Shown piece after piece: positions 21,052 to 32,040 of a stretch of 64,000 bases of DNA; the stretch's first letter is position 1; the number at the start of each line of letters is the position of its first letter. The stretch spans positions 3,299,501 through 3,363,500 of the forward strand of contig JARFXM010000011.1 of the NCBI GenBank assembly GCA_029532625.1, written 5' to 3'. The notes under the pieces are model-generated. The model was not told where the DNA came from and made no database searches. It was given only the letters and a program-made list of their open reading frames with translations. Origin of the DNA: Lomentospora prolificans (taxonomy: Eukaryota; Ascomycota; Sordariomycetes; Microascales; Microascaceae). The translations under genes were made by a program, and so were the position numbers.

Positions 21052-22276
21052 ATGGCACCACCTACCGCGCCCCTGAACCTGGATGTGGAGGCCATCTCCG
21101 GTATTTGCGGGTATGTTTCCGGCATCAATCCACTTCAAAAGAGCTCTTGGGAACTAACAAACAATCATCTAGATCTATCTCAATAGCATGCTGGGGTACG
21201 CAATGCGCCTCTACTGTTGACTAAAAACTCTGACAAGGCCTCGTATGCTGACCCGCAATGTAGTTGTCGTCTTCTCGCCCCAAATCCTGCAAAACTTTCA
21301 ACGTGGAAGCACAGAAGGACTCTCGATTCAGTTCCTGATAGTATGGCTCCTCGGAGACGTCTTTAACATCCTAGGTTCCGTCATCCAAGGCGTGCTCCCA
21401 ACCATGGTTCGTATTCTCCGATTTTCGCACCACGCCGGCCGTAGCTCGCTAACTAGAGGCAATTCTTTGTTGCAGATCATACTTGCCATTTACTATACCA
21501 TTGCCGACATCGTCTTGCTACTGCAATGCTTCTACTATAGGGGTTTTACCCTTAGGGATGAGGTTACTAGCCAGCCGACCGAGCGTTCCCGGCTTCTGCC
21601 CGAACCGAGGCGCCGAACGAGACGAGGCTCCAACTGGTCCAATCTATCACCGGCTGTACCTATTGTTCCCGAGCCCTTCGAAGCGCCTCCAGCGACACCC
21701 TCAGTCATGCAGACGCTCTTGTGGAACACCTTGGCCGTCATCATGGTCTGCGGTGCGGGTGTCTTGGGGTGGTTCCTCAGCCGCAAAGCCCGTGATGCTC
21801 CCGATACGCCGCATGACAGTGAGCCTGGCGACAGTCTCACGTTCAGCCTCTGGGGTCAGATCTTTGGATATCTTTGCGCTGCTTTGTATATCCTTTCCCG
21901 CATACCCCAGCTTATTCTCAACTACAGGCGCAAGAGCACAGACGGCCTCAGTATGCTTTTCTTCCTGTTCGCTTGTCTGGGCAACATTACCTACGTCCTA
22001 TCCATCTTTGCGTACGAGCCCAACTGTAGTGGAGACGAATGTGCTCCTGGGGAAGCCAGCAGGATATACGGCAAATATATCCTCGTCAATCTCTCATGGC
22101 TCGCGGGAAGTCTTGTCACTCTTTTGTTGGACTTTGGCGTTTTCACACAATATTTCGTGTACAACAAAGATGACGAGGAGCACGATGTCATCTCCGAGTA
22201 CAGCGATGATGATAGTATCGATAAAACGCCGTGGGAGCGGCCTCTGCTTGCTCGAGGCAATTCTACTTATGGTTAG
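21052..22276 (+). CDS. PQ-loop vacuolar amino acid transporter (Ypq/Stm1 type)
   Basis: Seven-helix PQ-loop proteins of this type sit in the vacuolar membrane and move cationic amino acids (yeast Ypq1-3). Four exons, 21052-21110, 21173-21195, 21264-21406 and 21476-22276, give 341 residues with all junctions in frame, including a 23-nt microexon. The two PQ-loop repeats are VVFSPQILQNFQRGSTEGLS near residues 28-47 and SRIPQLILNYRRKSTDGLSM in the C-terminal half. Both keep the Pro-Gln dipeptide and the trailing S-T-[DE]-G-L-S. A polar, Arg-rich cytosolic loop separates the two halves. The C-terminal tail is acidic and ends LLARGNSTYG. The substrate is inferred from the family only. Confidence 0.92.
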
Positions 22277-22577
22277 GCCATGAGTGGTGCAGTTAATCGT
22301 TCTCTTCTATTTGGGAGTTGCGCATATGCCTTGACTTTTAACATGTTCGACTAGCTTTTCCTTTCCATTATGTCAATATTGCAAAAAAAAAAAAAAAAAA
22401 AAAAAAAAGACACTCGAGTGAGGTCGGTGCGGGATCATAAAATAAGGATTGGGAGAAAACATCAAAAGGGTTGGTGGGTGGGCAGGAAACTTCTTTTCAC
22501 TCTTATTAGACTAGGGCATTTACGAACGGCCGGCTACGCCAGGGGAGCAAACCCCTGTCACAATCAATGCGAATTGA
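22277..22577. repeat. Short convergent gap with a 26-A homopolymer
   Basis: About 300 bp between the PQ-loop gene and the MFS gene (convergent stops). It contains an uninterrupted run of A at about 22383-22408. It is probably non-coding 3' sequence, and the run length may be unstable or subject to assembly error. Confidence 0.7.
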
Positions 22578-24169
22578 TTATAGGTCCCGACCCCCGAGCC
22601 AACCAAACTTTCTCCATAAGACAGTAGTGCCGCCGAGCAGGGCCGTGACGCCGGTGAAGACGATGAGAGTGCCATGGCTACTTCCGTAGGCGCTAGCAGC
22701 GCGGCCATGCCACGGCTGGCCCTTGATAAGAAGTTCGCTAATGGGACCGGAGATGACGTTGCCGATTCCACGACCAGAAGCCAGACACCCGATGACCATT
22801 GTTCCGTCGACGCCACGGCCCTTGCGGTTCTCGTACGTAACGACCTGCTTGACGACTCCAGGCCAACACGAGGTAAAGGAGCTAGCGGAGAGGCCGTAGA
22901 CAATGCAGAACAGGTACAAGACTGGCAGGGAAGACGACAATCCCCAGATAATTAGGACGCTAATTGTGGCTCCAACAGTACACAGGAGGATACACGTGGT
23001 AACATGAAGCCGATCAGTCAACGAGCCCATGGCCACGCAACCAAAGACGGCAGCGACGTTGACGAGTGCAATCGTAAGGGCAGACAGAAAAGGCGAGGCA
23101 CCGAGGAACGATTGGGCGAAAGACGGCAGGTAGATACCGGGCAAGAAGAAGCCGGTAGCCTGGATAACGTTGGCCAACTGGTGCAGTATGAAGATGCGAG
23201 ACGAGACAAAGCGCAGATTGAAACGTCGACTCTGCGCGCTAGTCGCGATGGGTAGGCGGGGCTTGATAAAGTAGCACAGAGGAGCCGCGGCGACGAAGAG
23301 TATACTGGCCCAGACGCGGAGGGTTGTCCGGAACCCGTACTTATTGAGGAGGAACTCGAGAAAGAAGGGGATGAGCAGGCCGCCGAGACCAGTGCCGGAC
23401 CACATGATGCCGTAGGCTAGGCCTTTACGACGGGCGAACCATTGGTCGGTGTAGATGAGGCAAGGGCAATATGCGATCGAGCCTCCAATGGCATAGAAGA
23501 CGCCTTGGGTGGTGATCAGGTGGCCGATTGTGGTAGAGAAAGAGCTTAGGGCGAGGGAGGTACACATTAAGACGAGTCCGACCAGAGGACCCCAGCGGGC
23601 CTGACGGGGATATCTCAGAAGGAGGCCAATAGCAATAGGACCGTCAAGATACATGATACCCTTGGACCAACTTCTCAGCATCGTACCACAGACTTGTACC
23701 TATTCGTAGTACGTACCATTGCGCATGTCCCAATGACGGGAATATTACTGGAACCAGCAAAGGGTGCATGGGTACTGTAATGATTCTGGAAAACGCCAAA
23801 GGCATAGGGGAAGCCTGTAAGTTTTAGACGTGTAAGTCATAGTGGTACCGTGACGCGGTCTCAGATCTCCGATCTTACAAGATCATGCGACCTTGAAAGA
23901 CATTAAAGGTTGGACATTGCAGTATGCATACCCCACACGAAAGCCTCGACAACAAAGGTTGCGGCAAGGAAGAGCCATGCATCCTTGCCGCCATCCATGG
24001 GCGGAAGCGAGGTGGCTTCACGCTCGAGGGCCAGTTGCTCGGTAGATGCCTCAGGATCCGAAGCGGCCTTCCGGACGGAAGTAGCACTGCTTTCGCCGCT
24101 CCGGTTGATCTCATCGGGCTGGAATCGCGGGGGTGTGGCTAGCTCAATCTCGGCGTGTGCATGTGTCAT
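22578..24169 (-). CDS. MFS transporter, monocarboxylate porter type
   Basis: A plasma-membrane major facilitator of the monocarboxylate (MCT-like) family that is common in filamentous fungi. Three exons, 24169-23932, 23814-23717 and 23660-22578, give 472 residues. The first exon has a polar N-terminus of about 60 residues, then helix 1 starting DAWLFLAATFVVEAFVWG. The second exon adds FPYAFGVFQNHYSTHAPFAG, the usual FSYGVFQ-type signature of this family. The third carries the remaining ten or so helices, including GIMYLDGPIAIGLLLRYPRQ and YCPCLIYTDQWFARRKGLAY, the family's loop 4-5 element. The start is the ATG at 24169; an upstream in-frame TTG is not used. The substrate cannot be told from sequence. 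An unusual inverted CGG repeat lies 585-605 bp upstream of the start codon. Confidence 0.9.
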
Positions 24170-26437
24170 GTTGCTCAAAAGACTGAAGTTTTTCTAACTT
24201 GAAAGATCAATTGAAGCTTCTCTTAGTAGAAGACAACATCCTCATATACAAAACAATCCCCATACCAAGAAAGGGAGGCATCCGAGAGCCTTTATACATG
24301 AGCCCGAGAGGCGGCGGACTGGCGATGCTGGTTCTTGGCCTTAGCGCTGGCGATTCGAGTTTCTCCTCTTAAGGCTGTGCGCCCTTAAATTGATTTGACC
24401 TCCACCTGTACATGTCAAACCTCCGCCCATTGCTGTGCAATTGACCAGTGAAAGCACCCGCTATTGCGGTAGGATTCGTCTAAGGTTGACTAGACTTAGT
24501 CGCGACGGGTCTATCGCAGGAATATCGCAGACACATCGGGCATGCAGGCCAGCGGCATGCACATGTATGGGTGGCACGCTGAGTTGCTTGGGAAGAAGAG
24601 GTAGAATTTTCGGCACTTTACTCGGTACAACCTGCTTGTGTTTCCAAGCGGTGAGATGGTTGAAGAGGACATTGGTACCAAGGTAGAGAAGTCCGATTTA
24701 GGAGGGGGAGCTTGTCCTGCATTCTACCAGGGGAAACTCTTGTAAGCTCCGATAACTCGGACCTATCCGAGTTAATTCGCCCTTCCCTGTCGGCCATCTG
24801 GTCGGTCCCCCGAGGAAGGGAGACAAAGTACATCATTGATCCATCGGGGAGACAAAACAGGCTGGGGCAAGGCCCGGGTTTGAACATTGACAATGACCCT
24901 TAAGATGCAACGAAATCGCACCACTTTCTCGTACTAAGTCACGTGCCGTACAGGGATAGTTGCACTTCACTGCAAGATTGGCTGGAGAGCCAGGTACTAA
25001 AGAGCTCTCTTCCCAGTCTTTGCCAGGTCAAATAGGAACGCCTGGGCCTCGAAACCAAATCGACGCTGGCTTTGGGAGGGAAGCAAAGTCCTTGACTCGG
25101 CGCACTTACCTAACGTCGGAGCTTTGCTCACTGCCCTTCGTTTCACTGTGGCTATACAAATGCAGACGAATTTTACCAATTTCATTCCACACCGACGCAA
25201 CGGGCTTTTGTTGTGACTCGTCCCTGAACACCGCGTCGTTGTTCACATTTCCGGACCTCTTATGCAAGGGGAGCCGAAGCCCTGGTCCTGTATGCCCTCT
25301 TAGCCCATCTGCTTCTCTTGTCACATCTCGCCAGCGACCGGCACAGCCAGCCTTCCTGTACGAAGCAGCACGGCGCAAGCGATGAGCACAGTGAACGACA
25401 AGAGCAGCCGCAGAGCAGCACCAACAAACTGTTCCTCTCCAATCTCTCCGATTTCTCCGGTCCCAGAATGCAGTACCACCTCTAGGCCACTTGTACTCTC
25501 CCCGTCCGCCGCCTAAGCAACCACACCCGCACGGCCCAGCTCATCGTCATTAAACATTCCTACTAAAAGCACCGAAAACCGCCCACTTTTGCACCCACCT
25601 TCCATTGGCCTCTCACCATCGGGGACTGAATCCGGTCAGTGATCGACTCCAGCCTACCGCCACTATACATACTCCTCAACTCCGAGCTCCGAGTATTCTT
25701 AGCGGTACCACCAAGCCTTAGCCCAGCGCACCAACGCCTACACAGCCGGCCACCAACGCTGGCTGACCGAGCCGCGTCCACCAGTGTAGCGTAATTGTGG
25801 TGCTAACCATTCTCCCTGGCTGGCTACTACTGGGTCCCGACCCCGGCATTTTCGCCCTCCACCTATCCGAGGCTCCGAAATTTCCCCAAACTGCAAACGA
25901 ACGACAAGGTCCTTTATTTCAATTGATTTTTCTGTGCATTTTTTTTTCTTTTTTTTTTTTTTAGCACTAAAGCGCCCGGCCCCTCCAACACAAAACAGCG
26001 CAGCCATCCAGTGCTAGCCAATTACTAACTGCGCTGCGTCACCTCCTCGGCGCAGGAACTTAATTCTCCATATTGACCTGGGGCTACATACGTATGTGGA
26101 CAGGGTCAAACAATTTCGTTCCAGCAATTGCACACGCGTCCGGGCAATGCCCTTGAGACGACGGGGATGGAATGGCACCTGGATGCCACCCCAGATTCGG
26201 GGCTTTCACCCGGTTGCCAGCATGGGTAATCTGGGTCGAGGGGTGCTGCGTTTGGGCTTTGGCCTGGGCCCCTCGTCTCACATTGCAACAGTGACGTCCT
26301 CCCCGGCCTTGACTTACGAGTACACTTTCCTCAAAAGTAGATCAATATGCTGTTGCTTACCCGCCCTTTTTATCCCCAAGAGGACACATCAACCACAACA
26401 CAGTCGAGGCTTTGAGACTTCAACTTCTGCGTATTTA
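24170..26437. promoter_or_regulatory. Long divergent region between the MFS gene and the MMT gene
   Basis: 2.27 kb with no recognised gene. ORFs of up to 141 codons are present on both strands, but none looks like a protein family and they overlap each other. A T-rich tract lies at about 25939-25962. The segment 25.5-26.0 kb is C- and pyrimidine-rich. One candidate transcription-factor site is listed separately. Confidence 0.45.
24753..24774. promoter_or_regulatory. Inverted repeat CGG-N6-CCG, zinc-cluster type
   Basis: A perfect 9-bp inverted repeat (TAACTCGGA, 4-bp spacer CCTA, TCCGAGTTA) contains CGG and CCG triplets separated by six bases. Zn2Cys6 regulators of the Gal4/Ppr1 type bind paired CGG triplets, and Ppr1 uses exactly this spacing. 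It lies about 590 bp upstream of the MFS start codon. A chance palindrome is possible. Confidence 0.4.
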
Positions 26438-27866
26438 ATGAAATTTGTTCGGCGATCGCAAACTTTGATTTTCACAACTCCAACCCGATCCTTGCAATTG
26501 CGCACTCCCTCGCAATTATCCCTCGTCCGTTTCGTTATGGGTGCTCGGAAGCTCCACGATCACCACAAGCATGGTGGCCTCGGCCATCATCACCACCACG
26601 ACAATGCCTACCTCACCTCCAGCAATAAGGCCGATGCCGGCGTGCGCATTACGAGGATAGGTCTCTATTCCAACCTCGCCATGGCCATAGCTAAGGGTGT
26701 TGGCGGCTACATGTTCCACTCCCATGCCATGGTTGCCGATGCCTGGCACAGCGTTACCGACCTTGCATCCGACGTTTTGACGCTCGCGACCGTTTCCTGG
26801 AGCTCCAAAGATCCTTCTACAAGATTCCCCTTCGGCTACGGCAAGGTCGAGAGTTTAGGTTCCCTGGGTGTATCGGGAATGCTGCTTGCGGGCGGCCTCA
26901 TGATGGGTTGGAGCAGCACACTCGCGCTTCTTACGCAATTAGGCATCGATCCTACAATTGTTGGCCAGCTAGCACATCACGGACATGGCCATAGCCATTC
27001 CCATGGTGGCGGCGTCCCCAGCATGCATGCGGCTTGGCTTGCTGCAGGCACTATCCTTGTCAAGGAGTGGTTGTACCGAGCTAGTAAGTTAATTCGCAAT
27101 TCTCCCTCCCCCTCCTATGGCAATGTGGCTCAATTTTCCCCGACCCCCTTCAACTTGTTTCTTCTTCGTAGCCGCTAACTTGAGCCCTAATTTAGCTATG
27201 AAGGTTGCTATTGAGCGCCAATCGTCTGTTCTCGCATCGAATGCCATCCATCATCGCGTCGATAGCTGGACCGGTGTCGTTACGCTAGTCGCCGTCGTCC
27301 TCGCAAACTTTATGTCAAACGCCGCATGGCTCGACTCTGTCGGTGGACTGTTGATTTCTCTGCTCGTTGTCAAGGCAGGAGCCGAGAATACGGTCTTAGC
27401 TATCGGTGAGCTCATCGACCGCGGACTAGACGATGAGACGAAAAAGTCGGTCAAAAGACAAGTCGGCAAGGCCCTGGAGACGATAACCGAAGGACACGAA
27501 GTCGAGCTCCGTGGCGTAGCCGGCATCAAGTCTGGTCAGAACTTGTTGATCGATCTGGAATTGGCTGTTCCCGGAGCTTGGACCGTGGAGGACGTTCGCG
27601 AGGTTGAGAACGGCGTGCGCGAGCGGATTGGTTCGCATATCCGGGGAGCAAAGAGAGTTCGCGTTCGCTTCATCTCTCGCGATTCGGCGCCGGGCCACGA
27701 GTTCGACGAGTTCGTTTCGGGTGAAATGAGTCCCGAGATGGCGGAATCAGAGGCCGAGGAGGAGGCTCATGAGGATGAGCACGAGCAAGGGCACGAGCAT
27801 GGTCACTCGCACTCAAATGGCCACAGCAACGGCAATGGCAATAGTCACGCGCGCAAGCGCCATTGA
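26438..27866 (+). CDS. MMT1: Mitochondrial MMT-type cation diffusion facilitator
   Basis: CDF transporter similar to yeast Mmt1/Mmt2, which export iron from mitochondria. Two exons, 26438-27083 and 27196-27866, give 438 residues. The N-terminal 35 residues are basic (MKFVRRSQTLIFTTPTRSLQ), a plausible mitochondrial presequence. His-rich loops come before helix 1 (HDHHKHGGLGHHHHHDN), in the central loop (HHGHGHSHSHGGG) and in the tail (HEQGHEHGHSHSNGH). Metal-binding helix motifs are visible as DAWHSVTDLASD (helix 2) and NAIHHRVDSWTG (helix 5). The intron has a GTAAGT donor and a TAG acceptor and splits the Thr codon before MKVAIERQSSVLASNAIHHR. The symbol is by homology, and iron rather than zinc or manganese is inferred from the family. 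Confidence 0.9.
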
Positions 27867-28275
27867 ACCTGCCCACCGGAGGGAAAAAAAAAAAGAGACA
27901 ACAAGAAGAAATCCTAAGATACCCATTAAAGATCTAGTGGCCCGCCAAACACTGGCGCGGCTCGTCTTATATATGCTTGCACATGAATTCCACCTGATGC
28001 AATCCTTGCCCGACTATGCAGAGGAAAAGAAACGCTTTCCTGGCTTAGCTAGCATACTAAACTCTTCTTTTCTTGCCACGGCATAATGGGGCACACTCGG
28101 GCGCACGCGACCCGCTCGCCTGTAACCAGTGTTACGGAGCTGCCGTGACATTGCAGAAAGGTGGACCATATCAACCAAACGCGAGGTTCACTCTAATTAG
28201 TGAACAAACACCCGTGGCGTCTATCCCCGCAAGGTGGCGCCGCCAAGGATGAAGCGCTTAAATAATACTACAGTC

Positions 28276-28294
28276 GCTCTCTCTCTCTCTCTCT
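28276..28294. repeat. (CT) microsatellite
   Basis: About nine uninterrupted CT dinucleotides in the xylulokinase upstream region. Confidence 0.85.
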
Positions 28295-28334
28295 TACTGT
28301 CGTTCTTGGGCCAGCCACTGCCAGTCGCCATTTA

Positions 28335-28341
28335 GGCTAAA
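28335..28341 (+). promoter_or_regulatory. Candidate XlnR/Xyr1 site, GGCTAAA
   Basis: The core GGCTAA is the binding site of the xylan regulator XlnR/Xyr1, which controls pentose-pathway genes in many filamentous ascomycetes. It lies about 500 bp upstream of the xylulokinase start. A single 7-bp match occurs often by chance, so the support is the gene context rather than the motif alone. Confidence 0.35.
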
Positions 28342-28841
28342 TGCGAGGACAGATCCCTGCAATGCGAGGCTGAAGCGTGCGAATTATCGATTCTGCCAAT
28401 AACCCCGCCATGGCTCAATGAGCTTTGCCGACCCCACATCGACAGAACATTGAAGGCTCTGATCCGGAATTGCTCTCGTGGTCTCTCGGATAATCGTGTA
28501 CACTAACTAACTACTGCCATTACTCTTGTGATTTTTTTCCCTTCTTCTCCCTCCCTCCCCTTTGGAACTGTGAAATCGCGCAATCCTATCTCGAGTGTAG
28601 GGTTAAAGTCACAACTACTCGCATCATTCGAGCGAAGGAGCTTCAAGCTCAACTGCCCTTGAACCTAAACCTCCTCTGCACATACCTGGCATATTCGGCA
28701 TACTGAGCACGTCTGTACATTTTAATCATTCTTGTCCTTTTTCTTCAATAGATACCAGTCTCAATTGTATCTCTTCTTTCTCCTGAGCCATTCATCGGCC
28801 CGCTTTAATCTGCGTAACATTGTGCGTCGACTCGAATAATC

Positions 28842-30705
28842 ATGAGTTCCGGTCCTTTGTACCTGGGGTTTGACCTGTCAACCCAGCAGCTTAAAGGTAG
28901 AAAACACAGCCCTCCCCTCCTCCCTCATTACAATGTGTTAGCTCCTCCATGCCTCATTTTTTGGATGTCAATGTTTCCTGTAATTTGGACCTAACACTGT
29001 AGCAGCCATTGTAATCACCTCGGATCTTCATGTCGTCGCTGAGGCCAAGGTTGACTTTGACGGCGACTTTGGCACCAAGTATGGCATCACCAAGGGAGTC
29101 CACGTGGTTCCCGCCGAGAGCGAGGTTTACGCCCCGGTAGCGATGTGGCTCGAAGCCCTCGACCTCGTCCTTGCGCGCCTCAAGGAGAAGATCTCGCTCG
29201 AGAACATCAAGGGTATCAGCGGCTCGTGCCAACAGCACGGAAGCGTGTACTGGGCGTGCGGTGCCGAGGCGAAGCTCGGGGGCTTGAATGCGGACAAGGC
29301 CCTGGTCGAGCAGCTCAAGGATTCGTTTTCGCACCCGTATGCGCCGAATTGGCAGGATCACAGCACCGAAGCGGAGGTTGAGCAATATAACGCCAAGCTG
29401 GGTAACTCTGAAAAGCTGGCAGAAGCTACGGGAAGCGGGGCTCACCACGTATGTTGCGCGTATCAGGTCTGATTGGGAAGAGTTCTAACCTGTACATTCA
29501 TGTAGCGCTTCACAGGTCCCCAGATCATGCGGCTCAAGCGCAAGTTCCCCGACATGTACGCCGCCACCGAGCGTATAGCCCTCGTCTCATCCTTCCTCGC
29601 TTCAGTCCTTCTCGGAAAGTATGCGCCCATGGATATCAGCGATGCATGCGGTATGAACCTCTGGGATATCCCCAACGCTCAGTGGAACGAGACGCTGCTC
29701 GAGCTCACAGCGGGCAAAGACGGCGTCGACGAGCTGCGCCGCAAGCTCGGCGAGGTCCGCAAAGACGGCGGCGGCAGCATGGGCGCCATCGACAACTACT
29801 TTGTCTCCAAGTACGGCTTCGGCAGCGACTGTCAGATCGCCCCGTTCACGGGCGACAACCCCGCCACCATCCTCGCGCTGCCCCTCCGGCCCCTCGATGC
29901 CATCGTGTCGCTCGGCACGTCGACGACCTTCCTCATGATCACGCCCTACTACAAGCCCGACCCTGCCTACCACTTCTTCAACCACCCCACCACCCCCGGC
30001 CAGTACATGTTCATGCTCTGCTACAAGAACGGCGGGCTCGCGCGCGAAAAAGTCCGCGATAGCCTCCCCAAGCCCGAGTCTGGCGACCCGTGGGCCAACT
30101 TCAACAAGGCCGTCCTCGACTCGCCGCCGCTCGACGCCGCCTCCGAGTCCGACAAGGCCAAGCTCGGCCTCTACTTTTACCTCCCCGAGATCGTCCCCAA
30201 CATCCGCGCCGGCACGTGGAGGTACACGGTCGACGCTGACGGCACCGGCCTCTCCGAGTTCGTCGGCGACGGCTGGGGCCCCGAGAAGGACGCCCGCGCC
30301 ATCGTCGAGTCGCAGGCCCTCTCGATGCGCATGCGCTCCCAGAAGCTCGTCCACAGCCCGCGCGAGGGCCTCCCGCCCCAGCCTAGGAGGGTGTACCTTG
30401 TCGGAGGCGGGTCGCTGAACCCGGCTATTGCCCGCACGATGGGCGAGGTCCTTGGTGGTGCGGAGGGTGTTTATAAGCTTGATGTGGGCGGGAATGCTTG
30501 TGCTTTGGGAGGCGCGTATAAGGCCGTTTGGGCGTTGGAGAGGGCAGAAGGGGAGAGCTTCGATGAGTTGATTGGGAAGAGGTGGAAGGAGGAGGGCGCG
30601 ATTCAGAAGGTGGATGATGGGTTTAAGGACGGGCTGTTCCAGAGGTATGGAAAGGTGTTGCCGGCCTTTGATCAGCTCGAGCAAAAGATTTTGGCGGAGA
30701 AATAA
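28842..30705 (+). CDS. XKS1: D-xylulose kinase
   Basis: Phosphorylates D-xylulose to xylulose 5-phosphate, the entry of the fungal xylose/arabinose pathway into the pentose phosphate pathway. Three exons, 28842-28896, 29006-29448 and 29506-30705, give 565 residues. The FGGY fold starts YLGFDLSTQQLK, with the sugar-binding segment ISGSCQQHGSVYW, then QDHSTEAEVEQYN and RFTGPQIMRLKRKFPDMY, CGMNLWDI, and the C-terminal ATPase domain with SLGTSTTFLM and VYLVGGGSLNPAIARTMGEV. The first exon is short, as in other fungal xylulokinases. For the first intron the acceptor at 29005 is preferred over 29002, because the join then reads QLKAIVITSDL, as in relatives. The gene symbol follows yeast XKS1 (xkiA in Aspergillus). 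Confidence 0.96.
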
Positions 30706-30901
30706 AACCTCAAAGAAAACCAAGGAAAAGAAAAAATAACACGAAAAAGGCGCTGGTGAGGGATGGCTAAAAAATAATTCTTATGATGAGGTTCATTATC
30801 TGTTTTAATCTAAAGTAAACAGTTCCTGATATCTAGCGAGCCCAGAAAAACAAAATGCATAGTACCGTAAATAACGAACAATTCCCATGTGCTATCCCTA
30901 T

Positions 30902-31755
30902 CTACCTGACATATTTGTTCATGAATCTTCGGTGGAAGTCGGATCGGAGCATATCCTAGTACTTATGTTAGCATGCCTAGCATCGAAGGTGTGCTCTAGA
31001 TGCAACAACTCACGTTGACAAATTCCTTCTTCTTGCCTCGCTCGTCAGTGTCCCTTGCCTGGTTCTTGAACACGACATCGTCATCCCACCGCCTCTTGAT
31101 GTTGAAGTCTGGTTTGTTCAACAGAGGGTTACCAAGCGCAATGTCCCTCTCCCTCTGTTCCTCCTCCTCCTTCTGCCGTTCAGCCTCCTCTCTCGCCCTC
31201 CGCTCGGCCTTCTCCCTCCGTACCCTCTCTAACTCCCTCTGTAGTTCCGCATCCGAGTCATCATCGCTGTCGCTATCTTCGCTCTCATCGCTTTCCTCGT
31301 CGCTATCGTCCGCGTCAATGTCTCTCGTCTCGGCTAATATTCTCCTCCTCTTGGCCTCGAAATCTTCTTCTCCATCCGCCGCCTCGCCACCAGAAAGAGT
31401 CCTCTTCAACCCTCCCTGGACAGAAGGCGAAGGGGAGCGCGACGAACGATCAGAGGGGGCAGCGCCGGAGCGGTTGGGACCCTTCTTCTTGGAGAAGTGG
31501 GCCTCCTCGGCGGCGAGGAGCTCGGCGCGGAGGTCGCGGGTCTCGGATTCGCCGGCGGCACCACCCTGGCCTGCTTTGCGGTACTTGAGCTGGAGGTGCG
31601 CTGGGAGGGTGATTTGGTGGTAGGTCGAGCCTCGGAGGGCTTCGCGGCCGCGAGCCTGGGACGCGGGTGGGGTTAGTGGCTATAAGGGATGCGCGTGTAG
31701 AATGGGACAGTGATTGACTTACCGGGTCGAACGTGGGCCTGTGAGCCGTCGTCAT
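30902..31755 (-). CDS. CWC15: Pre-mRNA splicing factor Cwc15 (Cwf15)
   Basis: Cwc15 is a component of the NineTeen-related/activated spliceosome. Three exons, 31755-31723, 31655-31014 and 30955-30902, give 242 residues. The family N-terminus MTTAHRPTFDPARGREALRG and the block LPAHLQLKYRKAGQ are spread across the first intron. The middle is acidic and Ser/Asp-rich, followed by a Glu/Arg coiled-coil (ELERVRREKAERRAREEAER). The C-terminus DFNIKRRWDDDVVFKNQAR then reads FVNDMLRSDFHRRFMNKYVR into the last exon, a strong family match. The gene is convergent with xylulokinase (about 200 bp) and divergent from RRP45. Confidence 0.95.
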
Positions 31756-32040
31756 GTTGGGCGGAGTGTGGGAAAAATGGGAGCGGTGATTCGGAAGTTC
31801 GATCGGTGATGGGGGAGGTTGAAGTGACGGGGCGGCGAACGAAAAGGGCAGGCGGCACTTTACTTGGCTACACTTCTACACTTGCTGGGATTGACGGGTT
31901 TCACCGCCCGGCAGAATTTTCCGGCTCTCAGCATCCAACACACCCCCCACCACCATGAAGCCTCAGGGAATTCAACCTTCAACTTTTTGGTCCAAGACCC
32001 TCCAACGGACTACAAAGCTCTTGGAGTTTTTAATTTCAAG
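31756..32040. promoter_or_regulatory. Short divergent promoter of CWC15 and RRP45
   Basis: 285 bp between the start codons of a splicing factor and an exosome subunit. The two genes probably share promoter elements. No specific motif is claimed. Confidence 0.4.

Larger units (their letters stand above)
27867..28841. promoter_or_regulatory. Upstream region of xylulokinase
   Basis: About 975 bp between the MMT gene and xylulokinase, both on the + strand. It contains a (CT) repeat at 28276-28294 and a candidate GGCTAAA site at 28335-28341. No ORF of note was seen. The last 300 bp are pyrimidine-rich, as in fungal core promoters. Confidence 0.5.

Noticed and set aside
21483..22283. 266-codon ORF on the plus strand
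   Set aside because: A shifted frame of the PQ-loop gene; the other frame has the PQ motifs and membrane helices.
29602..30723. 373-codon ORF on the minus strand
   Set aside because: It lies antisense to the third exon of xylulokinase, which has clear FGGY motifs. The reverse frame is open because of high GC at third codon positions.
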